NCBI GenBank assembly: GCA_013202295.1
Contig: JABMRT010000135.1
Coordinates: 1 to 33,153, forward strand
DNA from: Candidatus Zhuqueibacterota bacterium
GTDB taxonomy: Bacteria; Zhuqueibacterota; QNDG01; JABMRT01
Reading direction: 5' to 3'
Length of the DNA stretch: 33,153 nt
The notes below the pieces were generated by a model. It ran no database searches, was not told where the DNA came from, and was given only the letters and a program-made list of their open reading frames with translations. Below, piece by piece: positions 1 through 7,730 of the stretch (positions within the stretch are counted from its first letter, which is position 1; each line of letters starts with the position of its first letter). A program made the translations under genes and the position numbers.

Positions 1-693
1 CAGCAGTTTGAGCACACCGCTGACCTGATCCCCGAAATCGAGCTTGCCCTCTTTGGCCATCAGGGTCTGATAAATCGCGTAAGTCTCCGCCACCTCTTTC
101 TGCTTTTCCATTTCTTCCCGCGAGGAATCATCCTTGAAAGAAGCGGTTTTGGATTCCAGATCACGGACATATTTCTGATATGCTTTTGGAGAGATGTCTT
201 CATCTTTGGCGCGGGAGATCACGCCGAGCATGGCCTGAATGAATCGGGTGGGATCACTGAGCGGCCGAAAATGTTTGAGCGGAAATTCAAACAGATGATC
301 CCGAAAAAAGATAACCTGCTCGGCCTGGGACAAAACCTGTGCGTCGGGATTCAGTCCCAGCTCCAAACCAAACTCGCGAAGGGTTTTATCACCAAACGCG
401 TGAAATGTCGAGATCGGCACATGCGCGAATCCATAGGGGAGTAACACATCCACTCGCTCGCTCATCTCGGAGGCGGCCTTCTCTGTGAATGTCAGGGCCA
501 GGATCTCTTCAGGACGCGCCAGTTTACTCGTGATCAGATGCGCGATGCGATGTGTGACCACCATCGTCTTTCCCGTACCCGCACCCGCGACTATAAGGAG
601 CGGCCCCTCGCCATGCTCCACTGCCTCACACTGCGCATCCGTCAATTCAACGGGCGATGGTTTCGGGATGGATGTAAAAATATCTTCTTGCAT
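1..693 (-). CDS. UvrD/PcrA-type superfamily 1 DNA helicase, N-terminal part (cut by window edge)
   Basis: ATP-dependent DNA helicase or helicase-nuclease of superfamily 1A. The 231 visible residues hold the Q-motif glutamine (LTDAQCEAV, residue 21), Walker A GAGTGKT at 37-43, motif Ia (LALTFTEKAASEM) and motif Ib (STFHAFG). They end just after LDFGDQ, before the DEFQD Walker B box, so domain 1A is interrupted by the left edge. The start is ATG at 693 (MQEDIF); it has no strong ribosome binding site, but it sits at the normal distance before the Q-motif. Downstream domains, such as a C-terminal nuclease, cannot be seen, so UvrD, PcrA and long helicase-nuclease variants cannot be separated. An inverted repeat pair lies just upstream. 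Confidence 0.93.
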   Translation of the reverse strand, partial: MQEDIFTSIPKPSPVELTDAQCEAVEHGEGPLLIVAGAGTGKTMVVTHRIAHLITSKLARPEEILALTFTEKAASEMSERVDVLLPYGFAHVPISTFHAFGDKTLREFGLELGLNPDAQVLSQAEQVIFFRDHLFEFPLKHFRPLSDPTRFIQAMLGVISRAKDEDISPKAYQKYVRDLESKTASFKDDSSREEMEKQKEVAETYAIYQTLMAKEGKLDFGDQVSGVLKLL

Positions 694-708
694 ATATTTC
701 TATTTCAA

Positions 709-770
709 TCTCGTTCCATGGCTCCGCCGTGGAACGTATACCCGTTCCCACACAGAGCATGGGAACGAGA
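709..770. repeat. REPIN-like pair of inverted palindromic repeats
   Basis: Two diverged copies of a 28-base palindromic unit face each other across six bases (737-742). The copy at 709-736 folds with arms CGTTCCATGG / CCGTGGAACG and loop CTCCG (10 pairs, one G-T). The copy at 743-770 folds with arms CGTTCCCA / TGGGAACG. Read in reverse complement, the second copy aligns with the first along its whole length. Two palindromes in inverted orientation between two minus-strand genes is the architecture of a REP doublet. It lies 7 bases past the cstA stop and could also act as a transcript-end hairpin, but no T-run follows. Confidence 0.75.
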
Positions 771-777
771 GAGATTG

Positions 778-2382
778 TCACCCCCGCCTCAAGCTCCTCA
801 CCGCCTCAATCACCAACGAAACCGCCACACCGAACAGGACCAGCCCGAAACCCGCGAGGAGATAATTCCCCTTGGAAATATTTTGAATCACCAGAAGCAC
901 CAGCGCAGTCAAAGTCACAGCAAACATGAAGAGCATCGGATAAAAAACAAATCCCCGCTTCTTTTTTAACTTTGCCAGCCAAACCGTAATGGCCAAAAGG
1001 ACAAGTGCCGCGAGAAGCTGGTTCGCCGACCCGAAAAGGGGCCAGAGCGCCGTGCCCGTACCGGAAAAAGTCAGCACTCCGGCAGCCACGACTGTGATCA
1101 ATGTCCCCACGTAACGATTAGAAATCCATTGGAGTTTTGTGGATTTTAAGTAAGGTTCGGTGTATTCCTGAAAAACGAACCTTCCCAGACGCGTGGCCGT
1201 ATCGAGGGAAGTCAGTGCAAATGCGGAAATTGCGAGCGCGGCAAATGTCACCCCTATCTTCTCCGGGATACCCAGCACAGCGATAAACGATCCGACGCCG
1301 CTGGCAAACACTCCAATCGGCCCGCCGCCCTCGGTTGTAACAGCAATCCTGTAATCGGATTGTACCAATGTGATCGCCGTGATCAGCGCCATCACGGCCA
1401 GCACGCCTTCGATCAGCATGCCGCCTAATCCGATCAGCTTGGCATCGGTCTCTTTATTTAATTGTTTGGAGGTGGTACCCGACCCGACCAAACTGTGAAA
1501 TCCCGAAATTGCACCGCACGCGACTGTGACGAATAGGACGGGAAAGAGTGTGCCCAGATCCGTCTGAAAACCAGTCATTTTCGGGAAGTGAATAATCGGA
1601 TTCTTTACAAAAATACCGACCACACCACCGATCATAACCATATACAGGAGAAACGCATTCAGATAATCACGCGGTTGAAGCAGCGCCCAGACCGGTGTGA
1701 CCGACGAGGCAAACACATAAACGAAGAGAATGCCCAGCCACATCTCATAGGAAAGCATCAGTGGAAACCGAACTCCCAGTGCTACACTGCCAAGCAGGCC
1801 GACAAATCCAATCGCGGATGCCAATCCCAACGGAGTGCGCAGACGATACACGGCCTGTCCAAAGAGCAGTGCGAGGAGGATGAACAGAAAGGATGACGTA
1901 GCCGCAGCCGGTTCTTTCACGAAGGTGCTTCCGACCGCTCGTGCGAACACCGCCACAACGAGGATCAGCATGAACCAGGTGAAAATCAGGAAAACCTGCT
2001 TGCCGTTCTTGCCGATATATTCTTCGATCACTTCGCCCACGGATTTTCCACCGTGTCGAATCGAAGCCACAATGGAGGCGAAATCATGCACGCCTCCGAA
2101 AAAGAGGCTGCCGATTACAATCCAGAGGAACACGGGGACCCACCCGAACACGGCCGCGTAAATCGGTCCGAGTATCGGCCCCGCACCTGCAATGGATGCG
2201 AAATGATGTCCGAGCAGCACAGGCGGTTTGGCAGGGACATAATCCACGCCATCTTCTTTGGAATGCGCGGGTGTCTGACGCGATGGATCAATGTCAAATT
2301 TACGCACCAGAAAACGGCCGTACCAAATGTATCCAATGAGAAATATAAGAATGGAAGCAACAATCAGTATTGATGCGGGCAT
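778..2382 (-). CDS. cstA: CstA-family carbon starvation protein / pyruvate or peptide transporter
   Basis: Multi-pass inner-membrane transporter of the CstA family, linked in enterobacteria to peptide and pyruvate uptake during carbon limitation. Family blocks are clear: GHHFASIAGAGPILGP near residue 60, GGVHDFASI, PRDYLN, FHSLVGSGTTSKQ and SLDTATRLGR, with more than a dozen hydrophobic helices. At 534 residues it is the short form, without the long C-terminal part of the roughly 700-residue Escherichia coli CstA. An in-frame TTG at 2391 lies right on the AGGA of the ribosome site, so the ATG at 2382 (MPASIL), about ten bases after AGGA, is preferred. It lies downstream of a terminator that closes the lemA operon, so it probably has its own promoter. 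Substrate cannot be read from sequence. Confidence 0.95.
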   Translation of the reverse strand: MPASILIVASILIFLIGYIWYGRFLVRKFDIDPSRQTPAHSKEDGVDYVPAKPPVLLGHHFASIAGAGPILGPIYAAVFGWVPVFLWIVIGSLFFGGVHDFASIVASIRHGGKSVGEVIEEYIGKNGKQVFLIFTWFMLILVVAVFARAVGSTFVKEPAAATSSFLFILLALLFGQAVYRLRTPLGLASAIGFVGLLGSVALGVRFPLMLSYEMWLGILFVYVFASSVTPVWALLQPRDYLNAFLLYMVMIGGVVGIFVKNPIIHFPKMTGFQTDLGTLFPVLFVTVACGAISGFHSLVGSGTTSKQLNKETDAKLIGLGGMLIEGVLAVMALITAITLVQSDYRIAVTTEGGGPIGVFASGVGSFIAVLGIPEKIGVTFAALAISAFALTSLDTATRLGRFVFQEYTEPYLKSTKLQWISNRYVGTLITVVAAGVLTFSGTGTALWPLFGSANQLLAALVLLAITVWLAKLKKKRGFVFYPMLFMFAVTLTALVLLVIQNISKGNYLLAGFGLVLFGVAVSLVIEAVRSLRRG

Positions 2383-2421
2383 AATCTTCAATCCTGCATT
2401 ATATGCTAGAAAACTTGAGAT

Positions 2422-2464
2422 GGATATAAAAACATCCCCCTCTCTGATTAAACTGGAGGGGGAT
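2422..2464 (-). terminator. Rho-independent terminator of the TPM-nucleotidyltransferase-lemA operon
   Basis: Reading the minus strand, a perfect nine-pair stem ATCCCCCTC / GAGGGGGAT (2464-2456 with 2442-2434) has a 13-base loop and is followed by GTTTTTATAT. It starts 17 bases past the lemA stop and precedes cstA. Confidence 0.85.
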
Positions 2465-2480
2465 ATAGGAAATCAGAAAA

Positions 2481-3089
2481 TTAGAATTCCACCTTTGGTG
2501 CTGTCTGGGCCTGCTGATCCGCCTCGAAATAGGGCTTCTGTACAAAACCGAATATGCCCGCGAGAATATTCTGCGGAAACTGCCGGATCGTGCGGTTGTA
2601 TCGTTGCACGGCTTCGTTGAATCGCTTGCGTTCCACTGCAATCCGGTTTTCCGTGCCGGCCAGTTCATCTTGAAGGCGAATAAAATTCTGATTGGCCTTC
2701 AGATCAGGATAGCGCTCCATCACCACCATGAGCCGCTGCATTGCGCCGGAGAGTCCCGCCTGCGCCTGTTGGAATTTTGCCAAATTTTCGGGCGTCAGAT
2801 CTTCCGCCCTCAATTGCGTCACACCGCCCACTTTGGATCGTGCTTCAGTCACAGCCTGAAAAGTCTCCTGTTCATGCTTGGCATATCCCTTGACTGTTTC
2901 AACCAGATTGGGAATCAGATCGAACCGCCGCTGATACACATTCTGCACCTGCGCCCAGGTTTGATTCACATCTTCATCAAGTGTGACCATGCCATTGTAC
3001 GTATTCTTCACAAACCCGAACATCGACAACGCAAAAATCACAAACAACACCAGTGCAACCAGACAACCGATCTTTACTTTTTTACTCAT
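2481..3089 (-). CDS. lemA: LemA family protein
   Basis: LemA-type protein of 202 residues: a short basic N-terminus, one membrane helix at about residues 7-27 (VALVLFVIFALSMFGFV), then a long helical domain with family signatures NTYNGMVTLDEDVNQTWAQVQN, QRRFDLIPNLVETVKGYAKHE and the conserved C-terminal pattern around RYNRTIRQFP. The helical domain is expected outside the cytoplasmic membrane. GGAGGAG just before ATG 3089 fixes this start; an ATG twelve bases upstream overlaps that site and has none of its own. It is the last gene of an operon with a TPM-domain protein, its usual genomic partner, and a nucleotidyltransferase. Biochemical role of LemA is not established. Confidence 0.95.
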   Translation of the reverse strand: MSKKVKIGCLVALVLFVIFALSMFGFVKNTYNGMVTLDEDVNQTWAQVQNVYQRRFDLIPNLVETVKGYAKHEQETFQAVTEARSKVGGVTQLRAEDLTPENLAKFQQAQAGLSGAMQRLMVVMERYPDLKANQNFIRLQDELAGTENRIAVERKRFNEAVQRYNRTIRQFPQNILAGIFGFVQKPYFEADQQAQTAPKVEF

Positions 3090-3152
3090 CTGCTCCTCCA
3101 TATATCATTTATAATTCACAATTCATAATTCAACATTAATAATTATGGATTC

Positions 3153-3878
3153 CTACATCCCATCCACATGCTGACTCAAAGTACGGATCGCAGCAATGTA
3201 CGCTTTCAACTTCGCTTCCAACTCATCCTTGGAGAGTTTCACAGCACCAGTTCTAATCGCAAATAAATCGGAGAACAAAGCCGCATCCAGTTTAAACTCT
3301 TTACAGGTTTGCTCGATCACATCCTTCTTTGTAGTTGGAACTGCTTTTCCTTTCAATTTCAACAGCGCCCGGAAGATCGAAATAAACGCCACAATCGATT
3401 CTGCAATCAGAGATTTCAAGAACCGCTTATTCCCTTCAGTTTGGATGAATCCCTGACGCAGTTGGAGTAATTTCCCTTTGAGTTCCCGCTCGCATTGCAG
3501 ACGCAAATCCTTGGGATCAATGGATAGATCAGTCAGCACGTCCTTGCCTTGGATAATGGAATACGCAGCCTGCATGTTGAGAAATTCAATCGGGAAACTG
3601 TCCAGCGAAGCCGTAATGTACGATTCCGTCAGAAAGAGCGGAGAAGCCAGCCCCTGCTTGTGCCATTTTTTGATATACTTCTGAACCGGCTGAAGATCCG
3701 AGATACCTTTTTCAGAAAGCACAACCAGCGCATTCACATCCGATTTTTTGGTTACATAATCTTCAGTCACAGCGCTGCCATACACGATGATGGACACAAT
3801 CTCTGATCCGAAAAGAGACTGCACATCCTCTTCAAATTTTTGAATTTTTTTATCTAATAATTCAGGAATAGAACCCAT
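3153..3878 (-). CDS. Nucleotidyltransferase-fold protein between the TPM and lemA genes
   Basis: A 241-residue protein whose first 60 residues carry a polymerase-beta-like nucleotidyltransferase signature: IIVYGSAVTEDY followed by KKSDVNALVVL. In active members the second block reads D-x-D for metal binding; here it is D-x-N (SDVNA), which may weaken catalysis or mark a subfamily. The remainder (about 100-241) is helical with a KELKGKLLQLRQ segment and resembles the C-terminal helical domain of minimal nucleotidyltransferases. The start is set by GGAGG five bases before ATG 3878; the more upstream in-frame codons lack a site. It lies 21 bases after the TPM gene and 63 before lemA, so it is cotranscribed with them. 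Substrate unknown. Confidence 0.82.
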   Translation of the reverse strand: MGSIPELLDKKIQKFEEDVQSLFGSEIVSIIVYGSAVTEDYVTKKSDVNALVVLSEKGISDLQPVQKYIKKWHKQGLASPLFLTESYITASLDSFPIEFLNMQAAYSIIQGKDVLTDLSIDPKDLRLQCERELKGKLLQLRQGFIQTEGNKRFLKSLIAESIVAFISIFRALLKLKGKAVPTTKKDVIEQTCKEFKLDAALFSDLFAIRTGAVKLSKDELEAKLKAYIAAIRTLSQHVDGM

Positions 3879-3899
3879 ATTGTCCTCCGAATAGACCAA

Positions 3900-4649
3900 T
3901 TAAAATCCGCGTGAAGCGCCCCCGCCCCCGCTCATACCGCCACCAAACCCACCGAATCCACCACCAAAACTACCGCCACCTCCGAATCCACCACCTCGAC
4001 CACCGCCACCCATCATCCCACTGAGAAGCAGCCATGGCAAAATCCGGCCGCGTGTCACGATCATAAGAAAAATAAACAGGATGATTGGAAAAACACCTGA
4101 ACTCTTTTTGCGGGAACGTGTAGCAGGTTGTCTTCGAGCCGCAACCTGTTTGGTGCCGTCAATCGTCACACCTGCATCCTTCGCGATCACACCGGCCACC
4201 GCGGCAAGTCCCTGTGACAATCCCGCACCATAGTTACCATCACGCAGATCGGAAAGCACAAAGTCATCCAGAATACCGCCTGTTTTCCCGTCCGGCAGAA
4301 TCGGCTCCAATCCATACCCGACTTCAATTCGCACCTTGCGATCTTGCACGGCGAGTAGAAGAAGCACACCGTTGTCCTCGCCTTGTACACCAATACCCCA
4401 AGCTGCGTATAAATTGGTGGCAAAAGATTCGATGTCCATCCCGCCCAGACTGCGAATTGTCACAACCGCGATCTCTGCACCCGTCTCCCGCTTTACTGCA
4501 TTCGCGAGTGACTCCATCTGCGATTCGGTTGCGGATGGGATCACACCCGCAAAGTCATTCACCCAGCCTTTGGGTTTGGGGTAATCCTGCCCTGAAACGA
4601 TTTGGGGAAGGACAATTAAACACAATATCAAAGTGATAATTTTTTTCAT
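3900..4649 (-). CDS. TPM-domain (YgcG family) secreted/membrane protein
   Basis: A 249-residue protein with a signal peptide (MKKIITLILCLIVLPQIVSG, mature end QDYP), then a TPM domain at about 25-145 (VNDFAGVIPSATESQMESL, TGAEIAVVTIRSLGG, GEDNGVLLLLAVQDRKVRIEVGYGLEPILPDG). A hydrophobic helix follows near 190-215, then a glycine-rich tail ending in GGASRGF. This layout is typical of the family that travels with LemA. The TPM domain was first described as a phosphatase in plants and implicated in photosystem II repair; in bacteria its role is unclear. ATG 4649 is preferred to the ORF start nine codons upstream because it begins the signal peptide directly. First gene of the operon with the nucleotidyltransferase and lemA. 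Confidence 0.93.
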   Translation of the reverse strand: MKKIITLILCLIVLPQIVSGQDYPKPKGWVNDFAGVIPSATESQMESLANAVKRETGAEIAVVTIRSLGGMDIESFATNLYAAWGIGVQGEDNGVLLLLAVQDRKVRIEVGYGLEPILPDGKTGGILDDFVLSDLRDGNYGAGLSQGLAAVAGVIAKDAGVTIDGTKQVAARRQPATRSRKKSSGVFPIILFIFLMIVTRGRILPWLLLSGMMGGGGRGGGFGGGGSFGGGFGGFGGGMSGGGGASRGF

Positions 4650-4781
4650 GAGATCAACTCTCTTGTCATAAACCAATAAAATCTTGATTGAATGTCACAG
4701 TTGATAAACATACATAGAAAATAAATATTCAACTGAAACAGCATGTTGGGATTTTCGACCTGTGAATCGGATGGTAAAAAG

Positions 4782-5222
4782 TCATTTACCTTGAAAACGA
4801 TCAAGGCTTTCATTGAATGCACCGGATCGCATGAAGGCTTCAAAATCTTCAATGGATCGACAAATCGCATTTGAAAAAAGACGAACCACCCAGTTGGCCT
4901 GCATCGCTGTAATAGCGACAGTAAATGTGTGATGTTGTTTGGCTTCCCACATTTCAATACCGCTGCCCATGCTGGCTTCCGGCAGAAAAACGATCAGCAC
5001 ATCCGCTTCACGGACCAACTGAATATGTCGGTGAAATACTTTCTGGGCGAGGTTGTCGTCATAAGTCACTGAATCAGGATGTTCCTCAACCGGACAGTAA
5101 ACAGAACTGTCAATGAAAGCTTCCTCGATGACTTGTCGGATTCGATCACGATAAGATTGATCATGCACCGCGTTATCCTGATGAGAACCCTGAATGATAC
5201 CTGCGAGAAAAAATCGTATCAT
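4782..5222 (-). CDS. Nucleoside 2-deoxyribosyltransferase-like fold protein
   Basis: A 146-residue soluble protein with the outline of the nucleoside 2-deoxyribosyltransferase-like family: N-terminal strand and loop RFFLAGIIQGSH, a central strand ADVLIVFLPEASMGSGIEMWEA, in which the glutamate of GIEMWEA is at the usual catalytic position, and a C-terminal helical region. Length fits the family. Relatives transfer or cleave bases from (deoxy)nucleosides or nucleotides; the actual substrate is not predictable here. GGAG ten bases upstream supports ATG 5222. It is the last gene of the run from 10441 and follows the GxxExxY gene by 23 bases. Confidence 0.72.
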   Translation of the reverse strand: MIRFFLAGIIQGSHQDNAVHDQSYRDRIRQVIEEAFIDSSVYCPVEEHPDSVTYDDNLAQKVFHRHIQLVREADVLIVFLPEASMGSGIEMWEAKQHHTFTVAITAMQANWVVRLFSNAICRSIEDFEAFMRSGAFNESLDRFQGK

Positions 5223-5245
5223 ATGAAGTACACTCCAAATAAGAT

Positions 5246-5725
5246 TTAATGAAGTGGATTGCCTTCCCGTGTACGGCCCATTTCTCGATATGCCAGCGGC
5301 CGCAGCATGGCACCATCTTTACGCATTGGCGGACTGCTACTACCTTGCCGGCTCGGCAACACCCTTTTGTATTGAACTTTGGTGTTGCCAAAATTCATCA
5401 GTAAACCCACCGGGATGTCATTCTGCGACATGATTCGAAGTATTTGCTGAACCTCAATGTCACGAAGCTGCTCATCACTGCGGATCATTAAAATCACACA
5501 CTCATTCACAAGAAAATCCACCGGCACAGAGCCGATCTCGACGTCCTTGTATTTCACCTTGACCGACTGTGCTTCTTCGTATTGCACAGCCTTATCAGCC
5601 AATTCGATTTCCAGCGCCTTGTGATAGAATTCCACAGGGAATCCCGGCCCGACAATCTTGTGCACTTCCATGCAAGAGCCGATGACTTTATACACTGTTT
5701 CGTTGACTTCCTTTCCTAGGGACAT
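5246..5725 (-). CDS. GxxExxY family protein with altered nuclease active site
   Basis: This 159-residue protein aligns with the GxxExxY family (PD-(D/E)XK nuclease fold, unknown role): VIGSCMEVHKIVGPGF, VEFYHKALEIEL, VKVKYKDVEIGSVPVDFLV, QQILRIM, PVGLLMNFGN. In family members the strand after the D carries E-x-K (as in VIVELKAVE). Here the same place reads VILMIRSDEQL, so E becomes M and K becomes R. It also has about 30 extra C-terminal residues beyond the usual end at KRVLP. It is therefore probably inactive as a nuclease if the family is one. GGAGG seven bases before ATG 5725 fixes the start. It is 28 bases downstream of coaX. Confidence 0.85.
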   Translation of the reverse strand: MSLGKEVNETVYKVIGSCMEVHKIVGPGFPVEFYHKALEIELADKAVQYEEAQSVKVKYKDVEIGSVPVDFLVNECVILMIRSDEQLRDIEVQQILRIMSQNDIPVGLLMNFGNTKVQYKRVLPSRQGSSSPPMRKDGAMLRPLAYREMGRTREGNPLH

Positions 5726-5753
5726 TGAATTGCCTCCTGATGATAAAATCTCA

Positions 5754-6530
5754 TTATTGATTCCTTTCGTAAATAATGCGCATGCCTTCCAGCGTTAAAA
5801 ACCGTTCGGTTTTTTCAATGCGCTCAGAATTAATTTCAAAAATGGATGCCATTCCCCCCGTCGCAATGACGCTGACTGACTCCCATTTCATTTCTTTCTG
5901 GATTCGATCGACCATACCATCCACCAAAGAGACCATGCCCCACATGATACCGGATTGGATGCTCTGTTCTGTGGATTGACCCACCACGCGATCTGGTAAA
6001 TCGAGATCCACACGAGGCAGTTTGGCAGAGAGACGATGAAGCTCGTGTGACGCGCCGGCGAGTCCCAGCGCGATTGCACCGCCAAGATAAACACCCTTTT
6101 CAGAAATCACATCAAAGGTGGTGGCTGTTCCGAAATCGACGATAATCAGCGGCGCGCCAAACTTTTCATATCCGCCCACGGCGTTACAGATACGATCGGC
6201 ACCGACCATACGTGGCGTTTCATATTGGATTTCCAATCCGGTTTGAATCTCGGAATTCACAACCAGTGGTTTGATTTGATTGATCATCCCGGCTACATCG
6301 ATAAATACACGCGTCAGTGAAGGCACCACGGATGAAATGACCACACCATTCACATCCTCTAAGGAAAAACCCTTGGTTTCAAATCCATTCTTCAACAGGA
6401 TATAACACTCATCGGCCGTACGAGGCGCTTTGCTTGAAAACCGCCAATGCGCTATAATGGATTGGCCCTGTATCAATCCAATGACCATCTCCGTGTTGCC
6501 AATGTCAATTGCAAGCAGGTTAAATTGCAC
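5754..6530 (-). CDS. coaX: Type III pantothenate kinase
   Basis: Phosphorylates pantothenate with ATP, the first step of coenzyme A synthesis, in the cytoplasm. The ASKHA-fold markers of CoaX are present: N-terminal AIDIGNTEMVIG, VVISSVVPSL, PRMVGADRICNA with the catalytic aspartate, and VDFGTATTFDVI for phosphate binding, followed by GGAIALGL. Length (258 residues) is normal. Two in-frame GTG codons compete for the start; the one at 6530 has AAGGAGAG directly upstream and gives the usual short lead into the first strand, so it is chosen over 6548. Member of the run from 10441 to 4782, with the STAS gene 79 bases upstream. Confidence 0.95.
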   Translation of the reverse strand: MQFNLLAIDIGNTEMVIGLIQGQSIIAHWRFSSKAPRTADECYILLKNGFETKGFSLEDVNGVVISSVVPSLTRVFIDVAGMINQIKPLVVNSEIQTGLEIQYETPRMVGADRICNAVGGYEKFGAPLIIVDFGTATTFDVISEKGVYLGGAIALGLAGASHELHRLSAKLPRVDLDLPDRVVGQSTEQSIQSGIMWGMVSLVDGMVDRIQKEMKWESVSVIATGGMASIFEINSERIEKTERFLTLEGMRIIYERNQ

Positions 6531-6609
6531 ACCTCTCTCCTTGATCACAGTGGATCGATTGTTTCAAGATCTTTGTCTTCAAAATCTTTCAACCAAAGTT
6601 GAGATTCAC

Positions 6610-6963
6610 TTATGCTCCAAAATCAGCGATAAAATCATCCAGACCTTCTTGCTCTGTATCATAAACATCAATCGCGTCTTCCAGATGCGCGATACGAATC
6701 AAGAATTGAATCTTTTCACTCGGGTCGCAAAACCGCAAATCCTTCTCATGCTGATCGGCCTGTCGTACACCAAAAATGAGCGCACCCAGTCCCGTGCTGT
6801 CCATCATTTTAATTTTACTCAGATTAATCAGAAACTGTTCGCCGTCACTGACGATCAACTCGAGGAGCGCTGTTTTTAAATCGGGCGTCTCATGGCTGGT
6901 GACTTTCTCCATCATAATCCGTCCAACACTCACATTCCCTATTTTCTCGGTTTGAAGATGCAT
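6610..6963 (-). CDS. STAS-domain protein, anti-sigma factor antagonist type
   Basis: A 117-residue single STAS domain of the SpoIIAA/RsbV type. The phosphorylation loop MMDSTGLGAL contains Ser56, the expected target of an anti-sigma/serine kinase. The N-terminal strand VSVGRIMMEKV and the C-terminal helix are intact. ATG 6963 follows GGAGAGGG. No matching RsbW-type kinase, phosphatase or sigma factor is nearby, so its partner lies elsewhere. It is 26 bases downstream of radC in the same run. Confidence 0.9.
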   Translation of the reverse strand: MHLQTEKIGNVSVGRIMMEKVTSHETPDLKTALLELIVSDGEQFLINLSKIKMMDSTGLGALIFGVRQADQHEKDLRFCDPSEKIQFLIRIAHLEDAIDVYDTEQEGLDDFIADFGA

Positions 6964-6989
6964 ATCCCTCTCCTGCTTTCAATAGTATC

Positions 6990-7715
6990 CTAGTTGGATT
7001 TATGATTGATTAAATTTGATTCCGCAAAACTGTAATAAGCATTTCCCGCGATGATCACATGATCCATCACCGGGATGCCCATGATTCTACCTGAATGGAC
7101 AAGTTGCTTCGTAATCTCACGATCTTCATTCGATGGTTTGGCTTCTCCCGAAGGATGATTGTGCAGCAGAATCACGCCCGCTGCCAGATGATCAATCGCT
7201 GGTTTGAACACCTCACGTGCATGAACCAGACTTGCATTTAAGGTGCCCTCTGTGACAATAACATCCCGGAGTATCCGGTTGCCGCTATCGAGAAGCAGCA
7301 CGCGGAAGGTTTCCCGTTTCAGATCACGGAGTTGCGGAGCGAAAATGCGTGCCACATCCGACGGTGTTTGGATGCGCGGCTTTTCTTCTGTCGGACGGCC
7401 TTCCATGCGCCGGCCCAGTTCGAATGCGGCCAGGATGCGTGCGCCGCGCGCCGGGCCGATTCCTTTCATCCGGCCGAGTTCCGCCGCTCCGATGGATGCC
7501 AAGCCACTTAAACTCTGATACTCGACGAGCAACCGCTTGGCCACATCCACTGCCGTGATGCCGCCCGTACCTGAACCGATAAATAAAGCGAGCAGTTCAG
7601 CGTCGCTCAGGGTCTGCGCCCCCCGGCTCAGAAGTTTTTCACGGGGGCGTTCCTCCTTGGGCCATTCCTTGATCTTAGTGTGATAATAAGCCACATCTGA
7701 AACGGTCTGGTTCAT
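6990..7715 (-). CDS. radC: RadC/YsxA-type JAB (JAMM) domain protein
   Basis: The 241-residue RadC family layout is complete: the N-terminal UPF0758 region (PREKLLSRGAQTLSDAELLALFIGSGTGG), a helix-hairpin-helix (MKGIGPARGARILAAFELGRR), then the JAMM metalloprotease-like domain with HNHPSG, the downstream aspartate of SNED, and VMDHVIIAG. The family was named for repair, but a DNA-repair role was not upheld; its real function is uncertain. GGAG six bases before ATG 7715 decides the start over a TTG at 7727 and an ATG at 7721. It follows the glycosyltransferase stop by 15 bases. Confidence 0.95.
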   Translation of the reverse strand: MNQTVSDVAYYHTKIKEWPKEERPREKLLSRGAQTLSDAELLALFIGSGTGGITAVDVAKRLLVEYQSLSGLASIGAAELGRMKGIGPARGARILAAFELGRRMEGRPTEEKPRIQTPSDVARIFAPQLRDLKRETFRVLLLDSGNRILRDVIVTEGTLNASLVHAREVFKPAIDHLAAGVILLHNHPSGEAKPSNEDREITKQLVHSGRIMGIPVMDHVIIAGNAYYSFAESNLINHKSN

Positions 7716-7730
7716 CGGCATCTCCAAATT

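Noticed and set aside
1588-2373. Several plus-strand frames opposite cstA
   Set aside because: They are rich in charged and rare residues, without domains, and lie fully antisense to a clear transporter gene.
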